Shown: in pieces, positions 1 through 7,882 of the stretch
Layout of the letters: the number at the start of each line of letters is the position of its first letter
Numbering within the stretch: the stretch's first letter is position 1
Assembly: GCF_001399685.1 (NCBI RefSeq)
Contig: NZ_JTHN01000117.1
Span: 1 to 34,742, forward strand
Source: Paenibacillus sp. A3
GTDB lineage: Bacteria > Bacillota > Bacilli > Paenibacillales > NBRC-103111
Direction of reading: 5' to 3'
DNA length: 34,742 nt
Made by a program: the position numbers and the translations under genes
The notes under the pieces: generated by a model
The model's input: only the letters and a program-made list of their open reading frames with translations
What the model was told of the DNA's origin: nothing
The model's database searches: none

Positions 1-102
1 TTAGGAGCGACTTTTGACGCAGTCAACGGAGCGAGAAAAGATATATCGGAACGCTTTGTTTCGATCCAGTTTTCAGGGCGCAAGTCTTGAATGATTAAGC
101 TT
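1..102. other. Spacer before the tRNA cluster
   Basis: No reading frame with a ribosome-binding site and no tRNA is visible here. The stretch resembles the spacers that flank rRNA genes in Bacilli, so an rRNA operon probably lies just upstream of the window. That is an inference from sequence style and from the adjoining tRNA cluster; no rRNA sequence itself is recognised. Confidence 0.3.
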
Positions 103-190
103 GGAGAGATACCCAAGTGGCTCAAGGGGACCCTCTGCTAAGGGGTTAGACTGCGTAAGTGGTGCGAGGGTTCGAATCCCTCTCTCTCCG
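103..190 (+). tRNA. tRNA-Ser (GCT)
   Basis: Class II tRNA with a long variable arm. The acceptor stem GGAGAGA (103-109) pairs with TCTCTCC (183-189), the discriminator is G190, and the anticodon loop CTGCTAA carries GCT. The 3' CCA is not encoded (TTG follows), unlike the other tRNAs of the cluster, so this tRNA depends on CCA-adding enzyme. Confidence 0.95.
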
Positions 191-201
191 TTGTAAGTTT
201 T

Positions 202-278
202 GGCGGCGTAGCTCAGCTGGCTAGAGCGTACGGTTCATACCCGTAAGGTCGGGGGTTCGATCCCCTCCGCCGCTACCA
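202..278 (+). tRNA. tRNA-Met (CAT), probably elongator
   Basis: Cloverleaf with a GGCGGCG/CGCCGCT acceptor stem (G-U first pair), anticodon CAT in the loop TTCATAC, a normal T-arm and encoded CCA. The body closely resembles the Bacillus elongator tRNA-Met rather than initiator tRNA, which would have a mismatched first pair. A tRNA-Ile2 (lysidine) assignment is less likely. Confidence 0.92.
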
Positions 279-294
279 TATATATTTATCCCAT

Positions 295-370
295 GGAGGC
301 TTAGCTCAGCTGGGAGAGCATCTGCCTTACAAGCAGAGGGTCGGCGGTTCGATCCCGTCAGCCTCCACCA
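295..370 (+). tRNA. tRNA-Val (TAC)
   Basis: Acceptor GGAGGCT pairs with AGCCTCC. The anticodon loop CTTACAA gives TAC, the T-loop is TTCGATC, and CCA is encoded. Confidence 0.95.
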
Positions 371-373
371 TAT

Positions 374-449
<76 letters not shown>

Positions 450-471
450 GTTGTTTCAATATTTATAGTGT

Positions 472-548
472 GGAGCCGTGGTGTAGAGGCCTAACATGCC
501 TGCCTGTCACGCAGGAGACCGCGGGTTCGAATCCCGTCGGCTCCGCCA
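472..548 (+). tRNA. tRNA-Asp (GTC)
   Basis: Acceptor GGAGCCG pairs with CGGCTCC. The anticodon is GTC in the loop CTGTCAC, followed by a standard T-arm and an encoded CCA. Confidence 0.95.
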
Positions 549-610
549 TGATTTATCTTACCAAGCAGGATAAGCTTGAACTTTAAGGGACAAGCTAACC
601 GCATACATAA

Positions 611-686
<76 letters not shown>

Positions 687-707
687 TAGGCCTTACAGCC
701 ATTACAC

Positions 708-793
708 GGAGGCTTAGCGAAGTGGCCAAACGCAGCAGACTGTAAATCTGTTCTCTGACGAGTTCGGTGGTTCGAATCCATCAGCCTCCACCA
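708..793 (+). tRNA. tRNA-Tyr (GTA)
   Basis: Class II tRNA with a long variable arm, an acceptor GGAGGCT/AGCCTCC, anticodon GTA in the loop CTGTAAA, and encoded CCA. Confidence 0.95.
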
Positions 794-804
794 GTTATTC
801 TCAC

Positions 805-880
805 GAGCCATTAGCTCAGTTGGTAGAGCACCTGACTTTTAATCAGGGTGTCGTAGGTTCGAGTCCTACATGGCTCACCA
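805..880 (+). tRNA. tRNA-Lys (TTT)
   Basis: Acceptor GAGCCAT pairs with ATGGCTC. The anticodon is TTT in the loop CTTTTAA, and CCA is encoded. It is the last tRNA before the terminator. Confidence 0.95.
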
Positions 881-896
881 TTTAGGTGACAAGTAA

Positions 897-921
897 AGAG
901 ACCTCAAGGGGTCTCTTTTTT
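897..921 (+). terminator. Terminator of the tRNA cluster
   Basis: A 7-bp stem AGAGACC/GGTCTCT with a short loop is followed directly by a T-run. It lies 16 bases after tRNA-Lys and suggests the eight tRNAs are cut from one transcript. Confidence 0.85.
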
Positions 922-943
922 GCATTATATTTGCTTTTTTACT

Positions 944-1252
944 TCACGATTGAAGTTTGTCGCGGACGGAGCGAAGCTTCTGCTCCATGGAAGCATTTTT
1001 GTCCCGGCGGTCGTCGATTTTGATCGATGTGGACACGCGCTTGGCTCCATGTTGGAACGGAGCTTCGTGCAGCCGCTGAAGCACTTGAAACAAATCTTGA
1101 AGCTCTCCTTCGATAATGGTACTCATCGGCGTCATTTGATAATGAATCGGTTCCGGGGCTTGTTCCAGCAGGCGGTGCAGATCGGCGACATATCCGCTTA
1201 AACTGGTCGTTTCGGTTCCGATGGGAATAACGGTTACTTCGACTATAGCCAA
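944..1252 (-). CDS. UPF0045/MTH1187-family small protein (thiamine-binding-like)
   Basis: A protein of 102 residues whose N-terminus reads as the family's first strand (MAIVEVTVIPIG), followed by a T-T-SLSGYVAD helix region and a second strand with Y-MTPMSTIIEG. Members of UPF0045 (MTH1187/YqgV) are small ferredoxin-like-fold oligomers, some of which bind thiamine-like ligands; the exact role is not established. The start chosen is TTG at 1252-1250, because AAGGAGGG sits seven bases upstream. The 12-residue extension to an upstream ATG would run through that ribosome-binding site. It lies downstream of the GMC oxidoreductase on the same strand, 72 bases away, so it may share the transcript. 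Family assignment is fairly secure, ligand is inference. Confidence 0.82.
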   Translation of the reverse strand: MAIVEVTVIPIGTETTSLSGYVADLHRLLEQAPEPIHYQMTPMSTIIEGELQDLFQVLQRLHEAPFQHGAKRVSTSIKIDDRRDKNASMEQKLRSVRDKLQS

Positions 1253-1324
1253 CGGTTCTCCCTCCTTCTTAGTTTGTAAACACAGCATGTGTTTATTTTA
1301 CCGTAAAGGATAGGCAGGGTATAG

Positions 1325-2899
1325 TCACAGCTCCATTCGCTTCATGGTCGCCTTGATGTAATCGGCAGTGCGCGCCGCTAGCGCCATCACCGTATTCGTC
1401 GGATTGCCGCCTCCGGACGTCACAAAAATACTGGCGTCGCATATGAACAGGTTCGGAATATCGTGTGTTTGCCCGTAGGAGTTCACGACGGACGTATCGG
1501 GATCGTTGCCCATACGGCAGCCTCCCATCAAATGCGCCGTATCGGGAATGACGAATTCGGGCTTGCCTCCCGCGGCGCTTAAAATTTCGCTCATCGTTCC
1601 GATCGCATGCTGGATAAGCCGGTTGTCGTTTTCTCCATAGCTGAAGGTGACTTTTGCGCGAGGCATGCCGAAAGCATCCTTTTCATCGCTCAAGGTAATG
1701 GCGTTGTCCGGGTTCGGAAGCACTTCCCCGACTAACGTGACTCGTCCGTAGTAATTGTAGTCGAGTACCGTTTCCCGCAAACGTGTCCCCCAAATCGGAC
1801 CGTTCTTACCCGATTGTGTAATACCGCTTGCAAAGCTCACGGGCCGGACCCCGTGGGCGTGCAGCGTATAGCCGCGGGCAAAATCCCGTTCGGGGGAAGT
1901 GCTATAAAAGTCCTGCGTCGTTGCAAGTACGGGGGTTCCTTTATACAGACGGACCTCCTCTTCAAATCGCGCATAGACATCGTGACTGCTGTGGGTCATG
2001 AACGCTTTCCCGACCCATCCGCTGCTATTGGCAAGTCCGTTCGGAAACCGGCTGTTGGCCGAATTCAGGAGCAGCCTAGGGGTTTCCACGACGTATGCGG
2101 ACAAAATGACCAGCCGCGCCCGCTGCTCATAGGTCACATCGTTATGAACAAACGTCACTCCCGTGGCCTGGCCGTTTGCATCCGTATTCACTTGGGTAAC
2201 TCTGCAATCTGGAAGCACCTCCGCGCCAGCTTCAATCGCTTTGGGAATATGGACGATCAGGGTGCTGAATTTGGCGTTCGGCATACAGCCCTGGTTGCAA
2301 AACCCGCGGTTGATGCAAGGCGGGCGCCCTTCGAAGGGGGCGGACAAAATGGCCAGCGGACTGACGACCCAGCGAATGCCGAGCTTTTCGCAGCCTCTGG
2401 CAAATACCTGCGCGTTCGGGCTGATCGGATCGCGTTCGGGATATGGATAGGGGCCGTGAAACTCGCCCCAAGGGAAATATTTTGGGCCCGAGACGGCGAT
2501 CTCCTTCTCAATCTTCGTATAGTAGGGCTTCAGATCGGAATATTTGATCGGCCAATCCTCTCCGACGCCGTCCAGCGTTTTGGTTCGAAAATCGCTTTCA
2601 TGAAAACGCAAAAAGACTCCGGTAAAATGCGTCGTTCCCCCGCCAACTCCCCAGCCAGAATTGTTATGGCCCATTTGCAGCGGGTCATGACCATCGACGA
2701 TACGTGCCTCCTGCCAGCCCAAGCTCTGCATGGATAGCTCATCACTGGCAAAATCGTGCTGCGGATCCCGGAACGGTCCGGCCTCCAGCACCACGACGCT
2801 CATCCCGGCTTCGCTCAGCTCTTTGGCCAGCACACCGCCGGCAGCCCCGGCTCCAACAATGACGACATCTACCGTCTCGGCCTCATACTTACGCTTCAT
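1325..2899 (-). CDS. GMC-family FAD oxidoreductase (gluconate 2-dehydrogenase-like large subunit)
   Basis: A flavoprotein of 524 residues that should oxidise an alcohol or 2-hydroxy acid group and pass electrons to a membrane acceptor. The ADP-binding motif GAGAAG is at residues 16-21 with the ribose-binding Glu near 39. The GMC catalytic pair is probably His456 (HLMGGCRMG) and Asn499 (GGGNPTNT). A Cys-rich stretch (PPCINRGFCNQGC) in the middle is typical of the gluconate/fructose dehydrogenase branch. The ATG at 2899-2897 follows AGGAGG and overlaps the end of the subunit-3-like gene by 11 bases, which indicates translational coupling. No signal peptide is visible on this subunit. The substrate is not determined by sequence; the operon context with a LarA homolog points to a hydroxy acid or sugar acid. 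Confidence 0.88.
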   Translation of the reverse strand: MKRKYEAETVDVVIVGAGAAGGVLAKELSEAGMSVVVLEAGPFRDPQHDFASDELSMQSLGWQEARIVDGHDPLQMGHNNSGWGVGGGTTHFTGVFLRFHESDFRTKTLDGVGEDWPIKYSDLKPYYTKIEKEIAVSGPKYFPWGEFHGPYPYPERDPISPNAQVFARGCEKLGIRWVVSPLAILSAPFEGRPPCINRGFCNQGCMPNAKFSTLIVHIPKAIEAGAEVLPDCRVTQVNTDANGQATGVTFVHNDVTYEQRARLVILSAYVVETPRLLLNSANSRFPNGLANSSGWVGKAFMTHSSHDVYARFEEEVRLYKGTPVLATTQDFYSTSPERDFARGYTLHAHGVRPVSFASGITQSGKNGPIWGTRLRETVLDYNYYGRVTLVGEVLPNPDNAITLSDEKDAFGMPRAKVTFSYGENDNRLIQHAIGTMSEILSAAGGKPEFVIPDTAHLMGGCRMGNDPDTSVVNSYGQTHDIPNLFICDASIFVTSGGGNPTNTVMALAARTADYIKATMKRMEL

Positions 2900-3497
2900 G
2901 CTGTTTTTTCTCCTCCTTAGGCTCCCATGGATCGAGCTGCCCCGGATGCATACGTACATAACCGCGGGGATAAGCGGGACCTCCGTATCCGATCTCCGAC
3001 CATATTTCAGGATGAGAATAATAAGCTTCGACAGTTAGGTTCAGCAATTTCTTGAACAGCGCTTCCTGCGGCACGTGCTGCCACACTTCGAGAGGCACCG
3101 CTTGATTACGGCTGACATCGAGCATGAACTGTTTTTTCTGCTTCGGTTGAAGGTGAAAGAAGCGCTCGGTATGGATCGTTTGACATGCGAGATCCAGGGC
3201 ATGAAGCCCTTCGCGCACCAGCACGACCGCCTCAGGCTCGCCGCTTTTACGCTGGCTTTCTTGTCCGCCTGCCAACGTCCGATCGATATGATCCAATACG
3301 AACTGAATGATTTCCGGACGTTCGTCATCGACCAAGAGAGAGCACCAAGCCCGCAAATGTTCGGCCTCAACGGTCGTCAGGAACACATAATCGCCGGTAG
3401 TGTGCAATCGGGAAAGCACGATTTGCTGGGTATGATCGTCCCAAGCGTCTTTTTCGTGCATGACATCGTAGGAAGGGTACCGTGTGAGCTTTTTCAT
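2889..3497 (-). CDS. Gluconate 2-dehydrogenase subunit 3-like protein
   Basis: A protein of 202 residues resembling the small subunit that accompanies GMC dehydrogenases (gluconate 2-dehydrogenase subunit 3 family). It has the family pattern of a helical protein with 'FLTTVEAEHLRAWCSLLV' near the N-terminal third, 'FFHLQPKQKKQFML' centrally, and a C-terminal tail with Tyr/Pro/Gly-rich 'IGYGGPAYPRGY'. In known enzymes this subunit is needed for assembly or export of the flavoprotein; here no twin-arginine signal is evident. The chosen start (ATG 3497) follows GGAGG at good spacing; an 11-residue upstream extension lacks one. Its 3' end overlaps the GMC gene and its 5' end is four bases from the membrane-protein gene. 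Confidence 0.78.
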   Translation of the reverse strand: MKKLTRYPSYDVMHEKDAWDDHTQQIVLSRLHTTGDYVFLTTVEAEHLRAWCSLLVDDERPEIIQFVLDHIDRTLAGGQESQRKSGEPEAVVLVREGLHALDLACQTIHTERFFHLQPKQKKQFMLDVSRNQAVPLEVWQHVPQEALFKKLLNLTVEAYYSHPEIWSEIGYGGPAYPRGYVRMHPGQLDPWEPKEEKKQHEA

Positions 3498-3501
3498 CGA
3501 T

Positions 3502-3894
3502 TTACCTCCAATAATAGGCGAGAAGTCCAAGGACGCTCAAAGCACTGAACAGGACCGGAAGCACGACAGGAGGACCGACAAGAAAGTTGCGCATCGTATA
3601 GCCGCCGACGCGAACGCCTACCCCGTGGAAATGAAAGTAAAACCCGATGCCCCCTGCAACAACGCCGAACCACATAAGATAGGAAAAAAGTAAAAACAGC
3701 CAATCCAGCCGGTAATAGGCAAGCGATACGGCAAGCAGGCTGAATATAGGGGCAGAGACGACGGGAACCCACATGGCTTTATGGTGAAAGTTTTGTCGGT
3801 AATGCGAGAGGGTCACTTGTACCCAAATGGCAAAAAAAGCGATGCCTACGAACAAAAAGACGACGCGTGCCAAGGGCCATCCGATCCAGTTCAT
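3502..3894 (-). CDS. Small four-helix membrane protein, unknown function
   Basis: A protein of 130 residues with about four hydrophobic segments (roughly residues 8-28, 42-60, 65-87 and 104-127) and little else. Two histidine groups lie at the membrane edges, HH near residues 37-38 and HFH near 88-90. I do not recognise the family. The gene lies 22 bases after the LarA homolog and four bases before the subunit-3-like gene, so it belongs to the same operon. In classical gluconate dehydrogenases a cytochrome c anchors the complex, but no CXXCH motif occurs here or in the neighbours. This protein may therefore be the membrane anchor or quinone/haem-binding partner. That role is inference from context only. 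The start follows GGAGG. Confidence 0.75.
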   Translation of the reverse strand: MNWIGWPLARVVFLFVGIAFFAIWVQVTLSHYRQNFHHKAMWVPVVSAPIFSLLAVSLAYYRLDWLFLLFSYLMWFGVVAGGIGFYFHFHGVGVRVGGYTMRNFLVGPPVVLPVLFSALSVLGLLAYYWR

Positions 3895-3916
3895 AAGAAT
3901 CTTCCTCCGTTTTCTG

Positions 3917-5203
3917 TTAGCGGTGATGACGCGGATAGGTTAGCGAGCCGAACGGCATGAGAGCCAGCTTCGCGTCGGGGTCTTGCAGCAGAGCTTGGGT
4001 CGTAGCGCTCAAATCGTCGGCCGGATAAAAGCCTAGCAATTCAATTAAGTGACGGGGCAATGAGGACCGGACAAACACCCGGGCGCGGTGCAGCACTTCT
4101 TCCACATGCAAAATTTTGTGGGCCCCCAGTACGAAGCGTTCACGCAGCTTGTCCGTCATTTTTCGGCGGTCGCCCATCGTCTCGATCCAATGCTGAAATA
4201 AGCCGTTTCCCATCCCTTCGGGACACTCCGCCACAAGAAGCAGGGCGCCTCCCGGCTTTACGAAAGCGGCAGCATTGCGGAGCGCTTTTAAGGCTTGATA
4301 CATCTGCAAATCTTTCGGAGCTCCCCCAGCCGAAACGATGACGACATCGTACAGTTCGGTTACCTGCCGGGTAAACCAGCCGGCGGCAAATTCGCTTCCT
4401 TTCTTATGAGCTTCCGCGGTCTGTCCGGCTACGGCATTCAGCACATGCCGATCGTGGTCGACGATCACATTGAGCAGGAAATGGATCGGAACGAACCGCT
4501 CGGCTTCCTCTAAATCGAGGTGCAGCGGATTAGTCGAGACGCCGGGAACAGCCTTGTACGTTAACGACAACGCATGATGGCATTCAATGGTGCGTTTGGA
4601 TGCTACCCCGGGTACGAGCGCTTTGACGCCTCCGGAAATGCCAACCATCGCATGAGGCTCAATATTACCCGTCGCAATGCGCAGCGGCGTCTCGGCGACC
4701 ATGCGGTTGATCTCAACCGGGGTACCGAGCGACGTTGTCCCCATATAAACGCAATCCTCCGGCGCGGCCGAATGATTATGCACGCGGACTCTCGCGTAAA
4801 TTTCGGCGCCGACCAGCCGCTTCAATTCGTCGGGCGTGTGCTTGCGATGGGCCCCCAGCGCCACGACAATATCGAGCTGATCGTCGGCCAGGCCAGCCGC
4901 GCTAAGCTCCTCCAGCAGCGGAGGCAAGAGCAGCCCGGTAGGGCACAAACGGGTACCGTCGCTGATCAGAATGACGGCCCGGCTTCTCCCCTCGGCAAGC
5001 TCACGGAGTCTCTTGCTCCCGATAGGCGCCGCCAATGCTTCGCGAATCCGGTTTTGGGACAACTCGGGAGACGTCTCCAAAGCTTCGAGTCCGTATGTCA
5101 ATGTATCGTACGTCCTGCCCGAAGGCAGTTCCAGCGAAACTGTGGTGCAGCCATAATGCAGCTCGGGAATGGCACAATCCTCCTTCTCTTTGCAAATCAA
5201 CAA
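3917..5203 (-). CDS. LarA-family nickel-pincer 2-hydroxyacid racemase/epimerase
   Basis: About 428 residues. In LarA, lactate racemase, the nickel-pincer nucleotide is attached to Lys184, coordinated by His200, with His108 and His174 as acid/base residues. The equivalents here are Lys194 (SGGVK), His210 (ECHH), His119 (GAHRKH) and His184 (EPHAM), with the same spacing, so the protein should be catalytically competent. Many LarA homologs act on substrates other than lactate, including sugar acids. No larB, larC or larE cofactor genes are in the window. The gene heads an operon with the small membrane protein, subunit-3-like protein and GMC flavoprotein, suggesting epimerisation followed by oxidation. 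The start is uncertain: TTG at 5203 has no ribosome-binding site, whereas GAAGGAGG sits eight bases before an in-frame ATT at 5170-5168. Confidence 0.85.
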   Translation of the reverse strand: MLICKEKEDCAIPELHYGCTTVSLELPSGRTYDTLTYGLEALETSPELSQNRIREALAAPIGSKRLRELAEGRSRAVILISDGTRLCPTGLLLPPLLEELSAAGLADDQLDIVVALGAHRKHTPDELKRLVGAEIYARVRVHNHSAAPEDCVYMGTTSLGTPVEINRMVAETPLRIATGNIEPHAMVGISGGVKALVPGVASKRTIECHHALSLTYKAVPGVSTNPLHLDLEEAERFVPIHFLLNVIVDHDRHVLNAVAGQTAEAHKKGSEFAAGWFTRQVTELYDVVIVSAGGAPKDLQMYQALKALRNAAAFVKPGGALLLVAECPEGMGNGLFQHWIETMGDRRKMTDKLRERFVLGAHKILHVEEVLHRARVFVRSSLPRHLIELLGFYPADDLSATTQALLQDPDAKLALMPFGSLTYPRHHR

Positions 5204-5304
5204 TGGATGAGGATGGAAAATTCATTTTTATTATTACCGTATCTTAAGCTCTTATCCGTAGCTAAACGCGATTAATGATTTACGTCCTAAGGCAACACCT
5301 TTTC

Positions 5305-5335
5305 TTGCGGTTCCCAGGGCCGATTGTGTTACAAT
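5305..5335 (+). promoter_or_regulatory. Possible promoter of the PucR-like regulator
   Basis: TTGCGG (5305-5310) and TACAAT (5330-5335) are separated by 19 bases, longer than ideal. They lie about 50 bases before the start codon in the divergent spacer between this gene and the LarA operon. Confidence 0.4.
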
Positions 5336-5382
5336 AGATGTAACTAGTTATTTAATATAGACATAGGGTTGGGAGCGAGGAG

Positions 5383-6498
5383 ATGGATTGGGAACAAGTG
5401 AGGGAGCAGCTTGAAGCCATATTGAATACTCCGGTTCAAACCACCAGATGGGCCTGGGAAGCGTGGCGGAGTGAAGCAGAGAAGCATAAGGCCGAGCCGG
5501 GGTCCGAAGGCGGAAGCTTGATCAGCGAGGGCAGGCTTCTTTTTTTGGCGCAAAAAGAAGGGCAGGAGGCGCTGCTTCTGTCCATACAGGCAGATGCCGT
5601 ATCGCCTGTGGAGCGGCGGCTCGTGGAGCTTACGCTGGAAAGCCGCAAGATGCAGGACAAAAAGCCTCCGTCGCTCGCCAACGAGGAGGAGCGCAAAGCG
5701 GGAATGGTGCGCGATTGGCTTCGCACGCAGCAGGAGCTCGGCTTGACGCAAGCCGAAATGCCCGATGCTCTGGTGTCGCAGCTGTCGCTTTACTCCAAAA
5801 AAATACCGCTGCTGTTGTATGGGGATTACACAACCTCGCGGCGGGCGCACGACCGGGAGCTGAAAAAGCTGCTGGAATCGTTTTTCGATGCGGACATGAC
5901 CTTGATTCCTCTGACGGATAAGGAATGGCTCATTCTCGGCTCGGAGAAAATCATGTCGATGGATTCCGGCGACGAGAAGGAAGACTCGGACGGCGAAACG
6001 CTGGAAGACCGGCTTGCGGCCGTCGGCTACGGCTTGCACGAAATGCTTGAGAACGAATGGGTAGGCGAGTGCCATCTGGCCATCCATTATCCGATCCTAC
6101 CGGCAAAATCGTTATATGCCGCGGTGCTTCAGCTCAGGGAGACGATGATGCTGGGGCGCACATATCATGTGGGCAGCAACATGCATATGCCATGGGAGCT
6201 CCAGCTGGAAAGGCTGGTGCATTTGGTGCCGGAAGCGGAGAAGGCGAGCTTTCTGGAGAACGTGCTGAAACGGCTCGATGTGGCGTTTGATGCGGAGACG
6301 ATGACGACGCTCGAACAGTTTTTCCAGCTGGACTGCAACGTCAGCGAGACGGCCAAAAAGCTGTATATTCACCGCAACACGCTGCTGTACCGCTTGGACA
6401 AATTCAAGCAGGAGACGGGATTGGACGTGCGGACGTTCAACAACGCCGTGCTTGTGAAGATTGCCATGCTATTGTACAAAGTAACGAAAAGAAAGTAG
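5383..6498 (+). CDS. PucR/CdaR-type transcriptional regulator
   Basis: A protein of 371 residues whose C-terminus (about 308-365) is the helix-turn-helix of the PucR/CdaR family: 'CNVSETAKKLYIHRNTLLYRLDKF' region followed by 'TG-DVR-F--A-LVKIAMLL'. The N-terminal 300 residues have no domain that I can name; they contain a Glu/Asp-rich linker near 195-210. CdaR relatives respond to sugar diacids and PucR to purine catabolites, but the ligand here is unknown. The gene is divergent from the LarA/GMC operon and 93 bases upstream of the MsmX-type ATPase, so it could control either. The ATG follows GGGAGCGAGGAG at slightly short spacing. Confidence 0.82.
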   Translation: MDWEQVREQLEAILNTPVQTTRWAWEAWRSEAEKHKAEPGSEGGSLISEGRLLFLAQKEGQEALLLSIQADAVSPVERRLVELTLESRKMQDKKPPSLANEEERKAGMVRDWLRTQQELGLTQAEMPDALVSQLSLYSKKIPLLLYGDYTTSRRAHDRELKKLLESFFDADMTLIPLTDKEWLILGSEKIMSMDSGDEKEDSDGETLEDRLAAVGYGLHEMLENEWVGECHLAIHYPILPAKSLYAAVLQLRETMMLGRTYHVGSNMHMPWELQLERLVHLVPEAEKASFLENVLKRLDVAFDAETMTTLEQFFQLDCNVSETAKKLYIHRNTLLYRLDKFKQETGLDVRTFNNAVLVKIAMLLYKVTKRK

Positions 6499-6524
6499 TT
6501 TTTTTGTAGAGATTGTGCATAGTC

Positions 6525-6549
6525 ATGATACGCCTTGTTACGGTATCAT
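6525..6549. repeat. Inverted repeat before the ABC ATPase gene
   Basis: ATGATAC (6525-6531) and GTATCAT (6543-6549) form a perfect 7-bp inverted repeat with an 11-base spacer. It lies between the regulator's stop codon and the ATPase start, with no T-run, so it is more likely a DNA operator than a terminator. No convincing -35/-10 pair could be assigned nearby. Confidence 0.5.
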
Positions 6550-6591
6550 TTAATCAATGAACACGATACTAATTCGTAGGGGGAATCAATC

Positions 6592-7716
6592 ATGGCTGGT
6601 GTACGTTTGAACCACATCGTCAAAAAATATCCCGGCGCAGAAGAAGCAACAGTGAAAGACTTCCATCTCGATATTCAGGACAAGGAATTTCTGGTTCTGG
6701 TAGGCGCTTCCGGTTGCGGTAAATCCACGACACTGCGGATGATCGCCGGGTTGGAGGAAATCACGGAAGGCGAACTGTATATCGGCGACCGTCTCGTGAA
6801 CGACGTCGCTCCGAAAGACCGCGATATTGCGATGGTATTCCAATCCTACGCTTTGTATCCCCATATGAACGTATATCAAAACATGGCATTCGGTTTGAAG
6901 CTGCGTAAATTCAAAAAAGCCGACATCGACGCCCGCGTGCGCGAAGCGGCCAAAATTCTCGATATCGAGCACTTGCTAGACCGTAAGCCGAAGGCGCTCT
7001 CCGGCGGTCAGCGTCAGCGCGTTGCCTTGGGCCGGGCGATTGTCCGCGAGCCGCAAGTGTTCCTGATGGACGAACCGCTGTCCAACTTGGACGCGAAGCT
7101 GCGCGTACAAATGCGCGCCGAAATTACGAAGCTCGTGAAACGTCTCGAAACGACGACGATCTACGTAACGCATGACCAAACGGAAGCAATGACGATGGGC
7201 GACCGGATCGTCGTTATGGATAAAGGCATCATTCAACAAGCGGCATCTCCGGAGGAGATCTACAATTATCCGGTGAACATGTTCGTAGCGGGCTTTATCG
7301 GTTCCCCGTCCATGAACTTCGTGCACGGCGGATTCGCTGAGCAAGGAGGCAGCTTGTACTTTAAAGCATCGGGCTTTAATGTCGAAGTGCCGGAAGGCAA
7401 AGCTAAAATTCTCCGCGAAAAAGGCTATGCCGGCAAGGAAGTCGTGCTGGGCGTACGTCCGGAAGATTTCCACGAAGAAGCGATCTTTATGGAAGCTTCT
7501 CCGAACACCATCATCAACGCTCATGTGGAAGTGGCGGAGAACCTCGGTCATGAAATGCTCTTGCACCTCAGCGGAATCGGCAGCCAAATGGCCGTTGTTC
7601 GTGTAGACGGCCGCTCGAACGCCAAAGAAGGCTCCAACGTGAAGCTCGCTGTGGACATGAACAAAGTTCACTTCTTCGACAAAGATACGACGAATTCCAT
7701 TTTGCTGAACGCTTAA
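6592..7716 (+). CDS. msmX: Carbohydrate ABC transporter ATP-binding protein (MsmX/UgpC type)
   Basis: A 374-residue MalK-class ATPase. Walker A GASGCGKST is at residues 38-46, the Q-loop FQSYALYPH near 83-91, the ABC signature LSGGQ at 136-140, Walker B VFLMDEP at 156-162, and the switch His follows in 'VTHDQTEA'. The C-terminal ~120 residues form the regulatory OB-type domain of this class (GVRPEDF). Such ATPases are shared by several sugar permeases in Gram-positive bacteria. No permease or binding-protein gene is adjacent, which fits a shared energising subunit encoded alone. The ATG is preceded by a GTAGGGGG ribosome-binding site, and the gene has its own terminator. Confidence 0.95.
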   Translation: MAGVRLNHIVKKYPGAEEATVKDFHLDIQDKEFLVLVGASGCGKSTTLRMIAGLEEITEGELYIGDRLVNDVAPKDRDIAMVFQSYALYPHMNVYQNMAFGLKLRKFKKADIDARVREAAKILDIEHLLDRKPKALSGGQRQRVALGRAIVREPQVFLMDEPLSNLDAKLRVQMRAEITKLVKRLETTTIYVTHDQTEAMTMGDRIVVMDKGIIQQAASPEEIYNYPVNMFVAGFIGSPSMNFVHGGFAEQGGSLYFKASGFNVEVPEGKAKILREKGYAGKEVVLGVRPEDFHEEAIFMEASPNTIINAHVEVAENLGHEMLLHLSGIGSQMAVVRVDGRSNAKEGSNVKLAVDMNKVHFFDKDTTNSILLNA

Positions 7717-7736
7717 TGCGCATTGAACGGAATAAA

Positions 7737-7765
7737 AGGTCAGTCCTGACGGGCTGGCCTTTTTT
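7737..7765 (+). terminator. Terminator after msmX
   Basis: A continuous 10-bp stem AGGTCAGTCC/GGGCTGGCCT (two G-U pairs) closes a TGAC tetraloop and is followed by a T-run. It begins 20 bases after the msmX stop codon. Confidence 0.88.
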
Positions 7766-7882
7766 GCTGCGGCTGCGGGTGGCGTTGGAAAGAAAATCGC
7801 GATATGCTAGGCGTAGCCTCTACGAATGAAGAGCTTGTCCGGACAGCGCGGCTGTACGAAGAGCTGGGGAGTGGGAAGATTC

